From Salsipaludibacter sp963812245 (GTDB lineage Bacteria > Actinomycetota > Nitriliruptoria > Nitriliruptorales > Nitriliruptoraceae): a DNA stretch of 64,000 nucleotides. Positions 1 through 8,564 of this stretch are shown here, piece after piece (the stretch's first letter is position 1; every line of letters begins with the position of its first letter). The notes beneath the pieces were generated by a model. That model saw nothing but the letters and a program-made list of their open reading frames with translations. It was not told the origin of the DNA and did not search any database. Both the position numbers and the translations under genes were made by a program. The DNA is taken from positions 558,001 to 622,000 of the forward strand of contig CAWEUK010000003.1 of assembly GCA_963812245.1 (NCBI GenBank), written 5' to 3'.

Positions 1-600
1 TGGACCGTGGTGCCCGACCGCATCGAGGCCGGCACCTGGATGGTGGCTGCCGCCGTCACGCGCGGCAACGTCCGGGTCGACAACGTCCGCCCGGCCCACC
101 ACGAGATGCTGCTGCGCGTGCTCGATCGCGCCGGCGTGTGCGTCACCACCGAACGGGACGCCGTCATCGTGCGCGCCGACGAGTTGAACGCCACCCGGAT
201 CATCACCCTGCCATACCCCGGTCTGCCCACCGACATGATGCCGCAGTTGCTCGTCCTGCTGACCCAGGCACAGGGCGTGAGCCAGTGCACCGAGAACGTG
301 TTCGAGTCCCGCTACTCGTTCGTGGGTGAGTTGCAACGCATGGGCGCCGACATCACCGTCGAGGGCCACCACGCGGTCGTGCGCGGACCGTCCCGGCTGC
401 GTGGCACCCACATCGACGCGCTGGACATCCGCGCCGGCGCTGCCGGGGCCATCGCCGGTCTGGTGGCCGACGGGACGACCATCGTCCACGACATCCACCA
501 CCTGGACCGCGGCTACGCCGGATTCGCCGAGCGCATGCAGGCCCTCGGTGGCAATGTCCGGCGCCTGCCCGCCACCGAGATCGGCATTGCAGATGGCTGA
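1..600 (+). CDS. murA: UDP-N-acetylglucosamine 1-carboxyvinyltransferase, C-terminal part (5' truncated by window)
   Basis: This is the last 199 codons of a MurA-type enzyme, which transfers enolpyruvate from PEP to UDP-GlcNAc in the first committed step of peptidoglycan synthesis in the cytoplasm. The reading frame is open from base 1, so the start lies outside the window. The visible text matches the EPSP-synthase fold: the PDRIEAGT segment opens the fragment, LPTDMMPQ carries the conserved active-site Asp, and FESRYSFVGEL is the conserved Arg-containing strand. The catalytic PEP-reactive Cys loop would lie upstream and cannot be checked. The stop overlaps the start of the next gene by 8 bp. 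The family is clear; distinguishing MurA from a MurA paralogue would need the N-terminal half. Confidence 0.9.
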   Translation, partial: WTVVPDRIEAGTWMVAAAVTRGNVRVDNVRPAHHEMLLRVLDRAGVCVTTERDAVIVRADELNATRIITLPYPGLPTDMMPQLLVLLTQAQGVSQCTENVFESRYSFVGELQRMGADITVEGHHAVVRGPSRLRGTHIDALDIRAGAAGAIAGLVADGTTIVHDIHHLDRGYAGFAERMQALGGNVRRLPATEIGIADG

Positions 601-1630
601 CGGCCCACCACCCCCCGCCACGCCGCCACCCCCGGTGGGCCCGCCGACTGGCCCGCCCGCCGCTGGCCCGCCCGTTGCCGGCCCGTCGACTGGCCCGCCC
701 GCCGGCGCGCCGGCCGCTGGTGGGCCACCGCCACCGGGCAGCAGCGCCGACGTACCACGACAGACGCGCCGCGCTCGTCCCGACGACTCCGGCTCGGACA
801 GGGCGAACCCGTCGCCGTCAGGGGCGCCCACACCGCCGACCCAGGGCGGAACGTGGCTGTCCCAGCCCGGCGATCCCGCCTGGCCGCCACTGCCCAATCC
901 ACACAATGCCGGCGATCCCGAGCACGCCTTCAATGCCGGTGTGAGCATGCTCGATGCGCTGGCCATGCTGGTCTGGGGCATCCTGGGGCAGGTCGTGGTG
1001 GTTGCGATCGCTGCTGGCGTGGGGGTCAACCTCGAGTCGACGCCTGCGACCGCCATGCTCACCGTCGCGATGCAGGTGGTCGTGCTGGCCGGCATCCTGG
1101 CGTTCCTGCGGTTCCGGCACGTGTCGTTGTGGCGCATCCTGGGGCCGGTGCGGCCACGGCTGGTGCACGTGCCCATCGGCTTCGGTCTGGGCCTGGTCGG
1201 CGTGCTGCTGGTCCTGGTCGTGTCGGCCATGATCACGGCGCTGTTTCCCGACCTCCAGCCTCCCAGCCAGGCGCTGCTCGAGATCTTCGGGCGCGACGTG
1301 GTCACGACGGTCGCCGTGGTCGTGGCAGCCGCCGTGATGGCGCCGCTGGTCGAGGAGGTCCAGTACCGGTCGCTGTTGTTCCAGTCCACTCGATCCAAGA
1401 TCGGGCTGCCGGGTGCCATGGTGTTGTCATCGCTGGTCTTCGTCGGCGCCCACGTCGAGGTGTGGGGGTCGCTGGCGGCCCTGGGGGGGCTGCTGGTGCT
1501 GGCATTGTGGCTGGCGGCGATCTTCCACCAGGTCGGCACCCTGATCGTGCCGATCGTCGCCCACGGGACCTTCAACGCCGTCATGTTGGGGTTGTCGCTG
1601 GCGCTGCCGTCCGAGTTGACCAGCGTGTGA
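593..1630 (+). CDS. CPBP-family intramembrane metalloprotease (Rce1/Abi-like)
   Basis: A 345-residue membrane protein. Residues 1 to about 95 are a low-complexity proline/glycine/alanine-rich cytosolic tail, followed by about seven hydrophobic segments. The three CPBP signatures are present: EEVQYR (Glu254, Glu255, Arg259), FVGAH and HGTFN, the glutamates and histidines proposed to form the active site. Family members cleave prenylated or other membrane substrates; the substrate here is unknown. The start is ATG at 593, inside the murA terminus (ATGGCTGA overlap), because the hydrophobic domain and proline tail follow from it. An RNA hairpin directly follows the stop. The proline tail is longer than usual for the family and is probably a species-specific extension. 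Confidence 0.8.
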   Translation: MADGPPPPATPPPPVGPPTGPPAAGPPVAGPSTGPPAGAPAAGGPPPPGSSADVPRQTRRARPDDSGSDRANPSPSGAPTPPTQGGTWLSQPGDPAWPPLPNPHNAGDPEHAFNAGVSMLDALAMLVWGILGQVVVVAIAAGVGVNLESTPATAMLTVAMQVVVLAGILAFLRFRHVSLWRILGPVRPRLVHVPIGFGLGLVGVLLVLVVSAMITALFPDLQPPSQALLEIFGRDVVTTVAVVVAAAVMAPLVEEVQYRSLLFQSTRSKIGLPGAMVLSSLVFVGAHVEVWGSLAALGGLLVLALWLAAIFHQVGTLIVPIVAHGTFNAVMLGLSLALPSELTSV

Positions 1631-1650
1631 CCGCCCACCTCGGTGGGTGG
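1631..1650 (+). terminator. Hairpin directly after the CPBP gene
   Basis: CCGCCCACC and GGTGGGTGG form a 9-bp stem (one G-U pair) with a very short TC loop, starting at the base after the stop codon. There is no T-tract, as is common for high-GC actinobacteria, so termination is inferred. Confidence 0.45.
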
Positions 1651-1785
1651 CATCCACGTGGCGGCTGCGACGTCCACGACGATGGACCGGCGACCGAGGC
1701 CGTCGCATCCACCTCGACCGTGCGGGGCCTATCCTGCAGGGGTCCGGGGTCCGGCACGGGCCCGCCCCAGCCAAGGACATGATTC

Positions 1786-3555
1786 GTGACTACCACCATC
1801 GAGCGGGTCGGCATCGTCGGGTGCGGAACGATGGGCGCGGGCATCGCCGAGATCATCGCGCGCAACGGCTTGCAGGTCCGCTTCGTCGAGGTCGACGACG
1901 AGGCCGTCGAGGCTGGGTTCGCACGCATTCGTCGATCCCTGGACCGCCAGGTGCGTCGCGAACGGCTGACCGAGGACGAGGCCAGCGAGATCGCCGCCCG
2001 CATCGACGGCTCGGTCGACTGGACCCTGCTGGGGGACTCCGACCTGGTGGTCGAGGCCGTGCCGGAGGACCTGGCGCTCAAGCAGCAGGCGTTCGAGCGC
2101 ATCGATGCGGTCGTCCCCTCGACGACGATCATCGCCACGAACACGTCGTCGCTGCCGGTGATGGACATCGCCGTGCATGCGTCGCTGCCCAACCGTGTCC
2201 TGGGGTTCCACTTCTTCAACCCTGCACCGGTCATGCGGCTGATCGAGCTGGTGCGCACGGTCGTCACGGACGAGGCCGTCATGACCACGGCCCGGGAGTT
2301 CGCCGAGTCGATCGGCAAGTCGCCGGTCGTCGTGGGCGATCGACGGGGCTTCATCGCCAACCAGCTCCTGTTTCCCTACCTCAACCAGGCCGTGCAGATG
2401 GTCGAGGAGGGCTACGCGACCAAGGAGGACGTCGACAACGCCATGCGCTTCGGCGCCGGCCTGCCGATGGGACCGCTGGCACTGGTCGACCTGGTGGGCC
2501 TGGACACCATGGTCGGCATCATGGACGCCATCCACTCGCAGTTCGACAACCCACGGTTCGCGCCACGCCCCATCCTCAAGCAACTCGTGGCGGCTGGGTA
2601 CAAGGGTCGCAAGTCGGGCCGTGGCTTCTACACCTACGAGCGTGCGGGATCCAGTCGCGTGGTGGCCCATGGCGAACGGCCGTCGGCGGATCCGTCGCTG
2701 GTGGCAGGCTGGAACCGCGTCGGAGTGGTCGGCACCGGCACGATGGCCACCGGCATCGTCGAGGTCTGTGCCAAGGCCGGCCACGACGTGGTGGTACGGG
2801 GTCGCAGCACCGCCAAGGCAGAAGCCGTGCGGACGAAGGTCGGGGTGTCCACCCAGCGCATGGTGGACAAGGAACGGATGACCGCCGCCGATCGCACCGC
2901 GTGCCTGGAGCGGATCACGGTCACGGATGACTTCGCCGACCTTGCCGGCTGCGACGTCGTCGTGGAGGCCGTTGCCGAGGATCTCGAGGTGAAGCGGACG
3001 ATCTTCGCACAGTTGGCCGAGGTGCTCGACGACGACGCCGTGATCACCACGACCACGTCATCACTGCCCGTCATCGAGTGCGCCATGGTGACGGATCGCC
3101 CGGAACGCGTGATCGGTCTGCACTTCTTCAACCCGGCAGCGATCATGAAGTTGGTCGAGATCGTGCCCACGGTGCGCACCGACGACGTGGTCACCGACAT
3201 GGCACGCGCCTTCATCGACGGGCTGGGCAAGGTCGGCGTCCTGGCGGGCGATCGCGCAGGCTTCATCGTCAACGCCCTGCTGTTTCCCTATCTCAACGAC
3301 GCAATCAGGATGCTCGACTCGCACTATGCCACGGCCGAGGAGATCGACACGGCGATGAAGTTGGGGTGCGGCTACCCGATGGGTCCGTTCGAACTCCTCG
3401 ACGTGGTTGGGCTCGACGTGTCACTCGCCATCATCCAACGCCTGCATGGCGAGTTCCGCGAACCATCGTTCACACCTGCCCCCCTGCTGGCCAACATGGT
3501 CGACGCAGGCTTCTCGGGGCGCAAGGCCGGAAGGGGCTTCTACATCCATGGCTGA
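1786..3555 (+). CDS. Tandem-fused 3-hydroxyacyl-CoA dehydrogenase (two complete HAD modules)
   Basis: A 589-residue protein made of two consecutive 3-hydroxyacyl-CoA dehydrogenase units of about 285 residues. They would oxidise 3-hydroxyacyl-CoA to 3-ketoacyl-CoA with NAD+. Module 1 has the Rossmann motif GCGTMGAGI at about residue 10; module 2 has GTGTMATGI at about residue 316. The catalytic His of the HFFNPA strand occurs in both (about His142 and His446), followed by the Glu of IELV/VEIV. Both also carry GFI(A/V)N(Q/A)LLFPYLN and GRKxGRGFY at their C-termini. Normal HbdA/PaaH proteins are one unit, or one unit plus a small extra C-terminal domain, so a full duplication is notable. Start is GTG at 1786. 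The stop overlaps the next gene by 8 bp. Confidence 0.9.
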   Translation: MTTTIERVGIVGCGTMGAGIAEIIARNGLQVRFVEVDDEAVEAGFARIRRSLDRQVRRERLTEDEASEIAARIDGSVDWTLLGDSDLVVEAVPEDLALKQQAFERIDAVVPSTTIIATNTSSLPVMDIAVHASLPNRVLGFHFFNPAPVMRLIELVRTVVTDEAVMTTAREFAESIGKSPVVVGDRRGFIANQLLFPYLNQAVQMVEEGYATKEDVDNAMRFGAGLPMGPLALVDLVGLDTMVGIMDAIHSQFDNPRFAPRPILKQLVAAGYKGRKSGRGFYTYERAGSSRVVAHGERPSADPSLVAGWNRVGVVGTGTMATGIVEVCAKAGHDVVVRGRSTAKAEAVRTKVGVSTQRMVDKERMTAADRTACLERITVTDDFADLAGCDVVVEAVAEDLEVKRTIFAQLAEVLDDDAVITTTTSSLPVIECAMVTDRPERVIGLHFFNPAAIMKLVEIVPTVRTDDVVTDMARAFIDGLGKVGVLAGDRAGFIVNALLFPYLNDAIRMLDSHYATAEEIDTAMKLGCGYPMGPFELLDVVGLDVSLAIIQRLHGEFREPSFTPAPLLANMVDAGFSGRKAGRGFYIHG

Positions 3556-4018
3556 CAGGAAGCGCAGGAAATCGTCCCGCAAGACCGACGGCTCGGGCTG
3601 GGCCCACCTCGTGTCGAAGATGGACCGCGAAGGTGAGGATGGCGAGTACGAGTTGATTCCGGGCATCATCGTCAAGGATGGCCGAATCGCGCCGGGCCCC
3701 AACGCCAAGGATCCCACGACCTGGGTCGAGTTGGCCAAGTTCGTGGGGTCGGCCGGTCGACTGTTGTGGTCGGTCATGCGCGATCCCCGGGTACCGGTCC
3801 GTGCCAAGGTCGTGGCCGGCGCCGCGGCCGCCTATGCCATCTCGCCGATCGACGTGGTGCCCGACTTCGTGCCCACTGCCGGCTACGTCGACGACGTGTT
3901 CGTCATCGTCGGATCGCTGCGCTACCTCGCGAACCTGGCCGGCTACGACGTGCTGCGCGAGCACTGGACCGGCAGTGACGAGGGCTTCGCGCTGCTGATG
4001 GGTCTCGTCGGGCCATGA
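3548..4018 (+). CDS. DUF1232 (YkvA-type) membrane protein
   Basis: A 156-residue protein with a basic, hydrophilic first half and a DUF1232 core in the second half. The diagnostic segment AISPIDVVPDFVP, followed by GYVDDVFVIVGSLRYL, is typical of this small membrane-associated family of unknown function. The start is ATG at 3548, within the last codons of the dehydrogenase; the same ATGGCTGA overlap occurs at the murA/CPBP junction. Translational coupling with the dehydrogenase is likely, but a functional link is not evident. Confidence 0.75.
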   Translation: MADRKRRKSSRKTDGSGWAHLVSKMDREGEDGEYELIPGIIVKDGRIAPGPNAKDPTTWVELAKFVGSAGRLLWSVMRDPRVPVRAKVVAGAAAAYAISPIDVVPDFVPTAGYVDDVFVIVGSLRYLANLAGYDVLREHWTGSDEGFALLMGLVGP

Positions 4019-4025
4019 GGCGGGG

Positions 4026-4247
4026 ATGCCCGTGAGTGCACTGGACGTGCCCGCCCACGACGGCTGGGTCGTGCGTCGCGTGCCTGCCACCCGCGCTGCC
4101 AAGGACTACGTCTGCCCGAACTGTGGCAATCGGATCGATCGCGGGGTCGGTCATGTCGTGGCGTGGCCGGAACAGTTGCCCGACCTGCGTCGCCACTGGC
4201 ACCACCACTGCTGGCGGGTGGCCGCACGTGCCGGGAGGGTGTGGTGA
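4026..4247 (+). CDS. Small conserved zinc-binding protein
   Basis: A 73-residue protein with a CPNCG pair near residue 30 and a downstream HWHHHCW cluster, giving a plausible Cys/His zinc site. Between them lies GVGHVVAWP, a pattern I associate with a small conserved actinobacterial protein of unknown role. It starts 7 bp after the DUF1232 gene in the same direction and is probably co-transcribed. No function is assigned. Confidence 0.65.
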   Translation: MPVSALDVPAHDGWVVRRVPATRAAKDYVCPNCGNRIDRGVGHVVAWPEQLPDLRRHWHHHCWRVAARAGRVW

Positions 4248-4265
4248 TGGCGAGCGTCCGTTGCG

Positions 4266-4766
4266 GTGCGCCGAGCCCGACGAGACGATGCCGGCGCCAT
4301 CGTGGCCATCGACCTGCTCGTCCAGACGGTGCTGGTGTCTCCAGCCGGTCCCGCCGATCCGGACGACCGGGCCGACCCCTTCGCCCAGCACGGGCCCGAT
4401 GACACGCAGGTGGCCGTGGTCGACGATGTCGTGGTGGGCTACGTCGTCCTGGGCCGTCCCACCGGACTGCCCGCCAACGCCCACGTCTGGGCGATCGAGG
4501 GTCTGGCCGTCCATCCCGACGCCCAGGGCCACGGGATCGGGCGGCGGTTGGTCGAGGCTGGCATCGAGGAGGCCCGCCGGCGCGGTGGCAGCCGCGTGAC
4601 CCTGCGCGTGCTCGCCGGCAACGCTGCGGCACGGGCGTTGTACGAAGCCGCTGGATTCGTCGTCGAGGGGGTGCTGGTCGGCGAGTTCGTGCTCGAGGGC
4701 GTCGAGGTCGACGACGTGCTCATGGCGCGGCGCATCGATCCCTCGGCGAGGCTGCTCGACGAGTAG
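4266..4766 (+). CDS. GNAT-family N-acetyltransferase
   Basis: A 166-residue single-domain GNAT enzyme. The core is WAIEGLAVHPDAQGHGIG, whose QGHGIG acetyl-CoA pyrophosphate loop lies at about residues 84-89. It is followed by the amphipathic helix RRLVEAGIEEARRRG and the conserved NAAARALYEAAGF motif of the C-terminal strand. It would transfer acetyl from acetyl-CoA to an amine; the substrate (small molecule, protein N-terminus or peptide) cannot be read from sequence. GTG at 4266 is the first credible start after the preceding stop at 4247. It lies in a run of small plus-strand genes. Confidence 0.8.
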   Translation: MRRARRDDAGAIVAIDLLVQTVLVSPAGPADPDDRADPFAQHGPDDTQVAVVDDVVVGYVVLGRPTGLPANAHVWAIEGLAVHPDAQGHGIGRRLVEAGIEEARRRGGSRVTLRVLAGNAAARALYEAAGFVVEGVLVGEFVLEGVEVDDVLMARRIDPSARLLDE

Positions 4767-4794
4767 CCTTCCGACCTCGACCGCGGAGGCACGG

Positions 4795-5715
4795 ATGAGC
4801 AAGAAGACCCAGCAGAAGCAGCTGGCAAAGGCGCGCGCTCGGCGTGAGGCGGCCCGGGACCAGAGCCGTAGTCGCCACCGGATCGTCTACGCCGTGATCG
4901 CGCTGGTGGTGGCCGTCGCGGTGGTCTTCGGGGTGTCCAGGCTGCTTGCCTCCGACGACGACGCCGACAGCACTGCTGCAGCGACCGCCGACACGACTGC
5001 CGCCGCGACCCCGACAGCTGGTGTGACCGAGCCGGTCGTTGCCGGCACCGAGGGCCTGTGTCCGTCGCCTGCCGATGCGCCCGAGGCCGACACCAGCATG
5101 CAGTTCGACGCGCCGCCACCTGCTGACGACGTCCCCGACGTCTTCCAGGCCGTGATCGCCACGACGTGTGGCGACATCACGGTGGAGTTGGACGGCGCCG
5201 GCGCGCCCCAGACCGTCGCCAACTTCCTGTTCCTGGCCGACCAGGGCTACTACGTCGGGACCCCGTTCCACCGGGTGATGGCGGACTTCGTCATCCAGGG
5301 CGGCGACCCCACCGGCACCGGCACGGGTGGGCCCGGCTACAGCATCCCGGACGAACTCGACCCCGTTGCAGCCTTCGAGTCGGATCCGGGTCCCTGCTCG
5401 CAGGACCCGGAGGAGCCCTGCTTCCTCTACCCACGGGGCACGCTGGCGATGGCCAACTCGGGACCGGACACGGCCGGCTCGCAGTTCTTCATCGTGCAGG
5501 CCGATCCAGGCACGCCGTGGCCGGCCGCCTACGCCGCGTTCGGCACGGTGGTCGACGGCATGGACGTGGTCGACAACATCGCCAACGGCCCCGTGACCGG
5601 CGCCCAGGCGGACCAGGCCGTCGACCCCGCGATCATCACCGCCATCGAACTCGAGGAACCGGTGGCCCCGGCGCGCGCTGATGGCCGTCACCGGGGGGAT
5701 GGCGGCCCGTCGTGA
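4795..5715 (+). CDS. Membrane-anchored cyclophilin-type peptidyl-prolyl isomerase
   Basis: A 306-residue protein with a basic N-terminus, one transmembrane helix (about residues 22-45, IVYAVIALVVAVAVVFGV), an Ala/Thr/Asp-rich linker and an extracytoplasmic cyclophilin domain (about 120-290). Cyclophilin motifs are clear: NFLFLADQGYY, PFHRVMADFVIQGGDPTGTG, GTLAMANSGPDTAGSQFFI. It should catalyse prolyl cis-trans isomerisation in exported proteins. An insert with two cysteines (CSQDPEEPC) between the core strands may form a disulfide outside the cell. A cytoplasmic paralogue is encoded about 1 kb downstream. A GGAGG-like site precedes ATG 4795. Confidence 0.88.
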   Translation: MSKKTQQKQLAKARARREAARDQSRSRHRIVYAVIALVVAVAVVFGVSRLLASDDDADSTAAATADTTAAATPTAGVTEPVVAGTEGLCPSPADAPEADTSMQFDAPPPADDVPDVFQAVIATTCGDITVELDGAGAPQTVANFLFLADQGYYVGTPFHRVMADFVIQGGDPTGTGTGGPGYSIPDELDPVAAFESDPGPCSQDPEEPCFLYPRGTLAMANSGPDTAGSQFFIVQADPGTPWPAAYAAFGTVVDGMDVVDNIANGPVTGAQADQAVDPAIITAIELEEPVAPARADGRHRGDGGPS

Positions 5716-6405
5716 TCAGGGCCGGCTGGACCGAGGCTCCCGTGCGGCGCCCACGTTGGTCGCCAGCCAGGTGTTGATCGGCTCGGTCTCACGCCACACG
5801 TCGGTGACCCGCCGCAGTGCCTCGCGGGTCTGCAGCCACTTGAACGGTGCCCAGGACCTGGTCAGGGTCACGCCCTTGTGCCGCAACAACGCCACCCGTG
5901 GGTGGTCGTTGGCGTAGCCGCGTGGCGACGTCTTCAACTCGCTGCCACCGATGCTCGCCCCCGCGTCGCGGGCAGTTGCCACCAACGCCTCCAGTTCGGG
6001 CCCGGTCGCATCGTCGTCGACGGCGGCCAGGTAGCGCTGGACCTGGTCACGACTCATGTGGTGGTAGCCAGAACCAGCCACCAGGCCGTCGGCGCTCACC
6101 TGCGCGTAGTAGATCGGGGAGGCTGGCGTGCCGTCGCTGACCACCGCGCCACAGTGCACCTTGTAGGGCGTCTTGTCCCTGCTGAAGCGGATGTCGCGAT
6201 TCGGGCGGAAGACCTTGGCATGGTCGCCGAACTCGTCGGCCACGTCCGCCAGCAGTTGCTCCATCGGGCGGCGAACCTGGTCCTCGTAGACGTCGCGATG
6301 CCCGTCGAACCAGATCTTGGAGTTGTTGGCCTCCAGGTCTCGCCAGAACGCCACCATGTCAGGGCCGAATCCGGCAAAGGGTCCCAGGTCGGACTCGATC
6401 GGCAT
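5716..6405 (-). CDS. DUF2461 family protein
   Basis: A 229-residue cytosolic protein of the DUF2461 (TIGR02453) family, of unknown function. Typical features are the N-terminal GFGPDMVAFWRDLEANNSKIW, the FRPNRDIRFSRDKTPYK segment and a C-terminal LRHKGVTLTRSW region. The frame stays open 11 codons upstream, but ATG 6405 is preferred because AGGAG lies at the right distance before it and the family normally starts there. It is convergent with the membrane cyclophilin gene; the stops abut. Confidence 0.8.
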   Translation of the reverse strand: MPIESDLGPFAGFGPDMVAFWRDLEANNSKIWFDGHRDVYEDQVRRPMEQLLADVADEFGDHAKVFRPNRDIRFSRDKTPYKVHCGAVVSDGTPASPIYYAQVSADGLVAGSGYHHMSRDQVQRYLAAVDDDATGPELEALVATARDAGASIGGSELKTSPRGYANDHPRVALLRHKGVTLTRSWAPFKWLQTREALRRVTDVWRETEPINTWLATNVGAAREPRSSRP

Positions 6406-6655
6406 GGCCAACTCCTGGACGTCGTGGCGGTCATGCACACTCTAGGCCTGGTCCGGGTCGAGGTTTCCGAGCGGGTCCGCGACGGCGCGGTGCGCGCCGG
6501 TTGCGGCCGTGGAACCTGGCAGACGCGGCCTCGACGCAAGGGACGATGGGGCACGTCATCGACGATTGCGCGGCGATACCGTCGACCCGACGTCGCGTGG
6601 CACCCGTCGCCGGCGTCGAACCCAGTCCGTCGCCCACGAACACCAGGACCTTCCC

Positions 6656-7171
6656 ATGGCCCAGTACGCGTCTCCACCCGAGATGACCATCGACCCTGCC
6701 AAGACCTACAAGGCAGTCATCGCCACGAACCACGGTGACGTCACGGTCCACCTGTTCCCCGAACAGGCCCCCAACACCGTCAACAACTTCGTGTTCCTCG
6801 CACGGGAGGGCTACTACGACGGGGTGATCTTCCACCGCGTGATCAAGGGCTTCATGATCCAGGGTGGTGACCCCACCGGCACCGGCACCGGCGGCCCCGG
6901 CTACAAGTTCGCCGACGAACTCGATGCCTCGCGTTCACACGGCTACAAGAAGGGCACGGTGGCCATGGCCAACGCCGGCCCCAACACCAACGGGTCGCAG
7001 TTCTTCATCATGCACACCGACTACGGCCTGCCGCCCCAGTACTCGGTGTTCGGCACCACCATCGACGGCCTCGACGTCGTCGACGCCATTGCCACGACCG
7101 CCACCGGCCGCGGCGATCGTCCCGTGGACGACGTCGTCATCACCTCGGTCACGGTGACCGAGGAGGACTGA
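6656..7171 (+). CDS. Cytoplasmic cyclophilin-type peptidyl-prolyl isomerase
   Basis: A 171-residue single-domain cyclophilin without signal or membrane helix. Visible motifs are NFVFLAREGYYDGVIFHRVI, KGFMIQGGDPTGTGTGG, GTVAMANAGPNTNGSQFFI and YSVFG, containing the active-site Arg/Phe/Gln/His positions of the fold. The frame is open farther upstream, but ATG 6656 is chosen since MAQYASPPEM begins the folded domain region and CAGGA precedes it. It is the soluble counterpart of the anchored paralogue at 4795. A long perfect hairpin follows the gene. Confidence 0.88.
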   Translation: MAQYASPPEMTIDPAKTYKAVIATNHGDVTVHLFPEQAPNTVNNFVFLAREGYYDGVIFHRVIKGFMIQGGDPTGTGTGGPGYKFADELDASRSHGYKKGTVAMANAGPNTNGSQFFIMHTDYGLPPQYSVFGTTIDGLDVVDAIATTATGRGDRPVDDVVITSVTVTEED

Positions 7172-7192
7172 CGGCCGCGCGCATCCTGACTG

Positions 7193-7225
7193 ACTGCCCC
7201 GCCATCGAATCGATGGCGGGGCAGT
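7193..7225 (+). terminator. Near-perfect 33-bp palindromic terminator
   Basis: ACTGCCCCGCCATCGA (7193-7208) is exactly complementary to 7210-7225, with a single base between them. It lies 21 bp after the cyclophilin stop and about 70 bp before the aminotransferase start. There is no T-run, but the stem is unusually long and could also act as a protein-binding palindrome. Confidence 0.7.
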
Positions 7226-7295
7226 CGGTGTCAGCGACGAAGGACGAGCGATAGGTTTGGGTTCGTCGCGTGCTGTCCACCGGAAGGCCACCGCA

Positions 7296-8486
7296 GTGTT
7301 GGAACGTCTCGAGGCCCTGCCAGCCGACCCGATCCTTGGCACGATCGTGGCCTGTCGCAACGATCCCAACCCCGACAAGGTCGACCTTGGGGTGGGCCAG
7401 TACAAGGATCCGCACGGCACCACCCCGATCTTTGCCGCCGTGCGCGCTGCCGAGGCGCAGGTGCTCGCTGCCCAGACGACCAAGGGCTACGTGCCCCCGC
7501 CCGGTGATCCCGCCTTCCTGTCGGGAATGGTGGCGACGTTGTTGGGCGACGAGCACCCAGCCGTCGTCGAGGATCGCGTGGGCGCGGTCCAGGCCACGGG
7601 CGGCTCCGGGGCCCTGCGCGTCCTGGCCGGGCTGCTGTTGCGTGCGCGTCCGGATGCGCCGCTGTGGGTCCCGAGCCCGACGTGGGGCAACCACATCCCG
7701 CTGCTGGGTGCTGCTGGGCTGGCCATCAACCAGTACCCGTACTACGACAAGTCGACCCACACGCTGGAGTTCGACGCCATGATGGACGTGGTGCGTCAGC
7801 GCGAGCCCGGCGATGTCGTCCTGGTCCACGGGTGCTGCCACAACCCCTGTGGGGCGGACCTGTCGCCCGAGCAGTGGGACCAGTTCATCGAGGTGGCTGC
7901 GGATCGTGGCTTCACCCCGTTCATCGACTTCGCCTACCACGGTCTGGGGGAGGGCTTCGACCAGGACGCACGAGGGATCCGGCTGTTGGCCCAGCGGGTC
8001 CCGGAGTTGGTCGTTGCCTACTCCGCCTCCAAGAACTTCGGGCTGTATCGCGAGCGCACGGGGCTTGCCATCACGGTTGCCCGCACGCCCGCGGATGCCG
8101 CCACCCAGACCAGCCAGATGGCCAACATCGCCCGTGAGCTGTACTCCATGCCACCAGGTCACGGGGCCTCGATCGTGGCCACGATCCTCGATGATCCCGA
8201 TCTCAGGACATCGTGGGAGGACGAGGTCGCGTCGATGCGGGGCCGCCTGAACGGATTGCGTGCCCTGCTCAGCACCCACCTTCGCGAGACCACCGGCACC
8301 ACCGAGTTCGACTACGTCGAACACGAACGCGGGATGTTCTCGTTCCTCGGCCTGTCGGCGGACCAGGTGACGGCGTTGCAACGCGACCACAGCGTCTACA
8401 CGATCCCGTCGAGCCGCATGAACGTGGCGGGCGTGACCGAGGACAACGTGGACCTGGTGGCGCGGGCCGTGGCCGCGGTGCTGTGA
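7296..8486 (+). CDS. Aspartate/aromatic-amino-acid aminotransferase (class I, fold type I PLP enzyme)
   Basis: About 396 residues, the length of E. coli AspC/TyrB. It transfers an amino group between aspartate or aromatic amino acids and 2-oxoglutarate. Motifs: VDLGVGQYKD near the N-terminus, ATGGSGALR, WVPSPTWGNH, HGCCHNPCGADLS and DFAYHGLGEG. The PLP lysine is in SASKNFGLYRERTG (Lys246, the same ordinal position as in AspC). This belongs to the I-alpha subgroup, so AspC/TyrB-like rather than the bacterial I-beta enzymes common in actinobacteria. GTG 7296 is favoured by GGAAGG upstream; the frame is open to a TTG at 7257. Confidence 0.88.
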   Translation: MLERLEALPADPILGTIVACRNDPNPDKVDLGVGQYKDPHGTTPIFAAVRAAEAQVLAAQTTKGYVPPPGDPAFLSGMVATLLGDEHPAVVEDRVGAVQATGGSGALRVLAGLLLRARPDAPLWVPSPTWGNHIPLLGAAGLAINQYPYYDKSTHTLEFDAMMDVVRQREPGDVVLVHGCCHNPCGADLSPEQWDQFIEVAADRGFTPFIDFAYHGLGEGFDQDARGIRLLAQRVPELVVAYSASKNFGLYRERTGLAITVARTPADAATQTSQMANIARELYSMPPGHGASIVATILDDPDLRTSWEDEVASMRGRLNGLRALLSTHLRETTGTTEFDYVEHERGMFSFLGLSADQVTALQRDHSVYTIPSSRMNVAGVTEDNVDLVARAVAAVL

Positions 8487-8496
8487 CCCGGGGTGG

Positions 8497-8550
8497 GGCC
8501 ACCTCGGGGTGGCCGTCGGGCCGCTCCGATGCCCCCATGGCCGTGGGGCA
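8497..8550. terminator. Two hairpins between convergent genes
   Basis: GGCCACC/GGTGGCC (8497-8503 with 8508-8514) and TGCCCC/GGGGCA (8530-8535 with 8545-8550) lie between the convergent aminotransferase and alcohol dehydrogenase stops. They probably serve as terminators for both strands; inferred from position and pairing only. Confidence 0.45.
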
Positions 8551-8564
8551 CGCACGTGGCCTGG

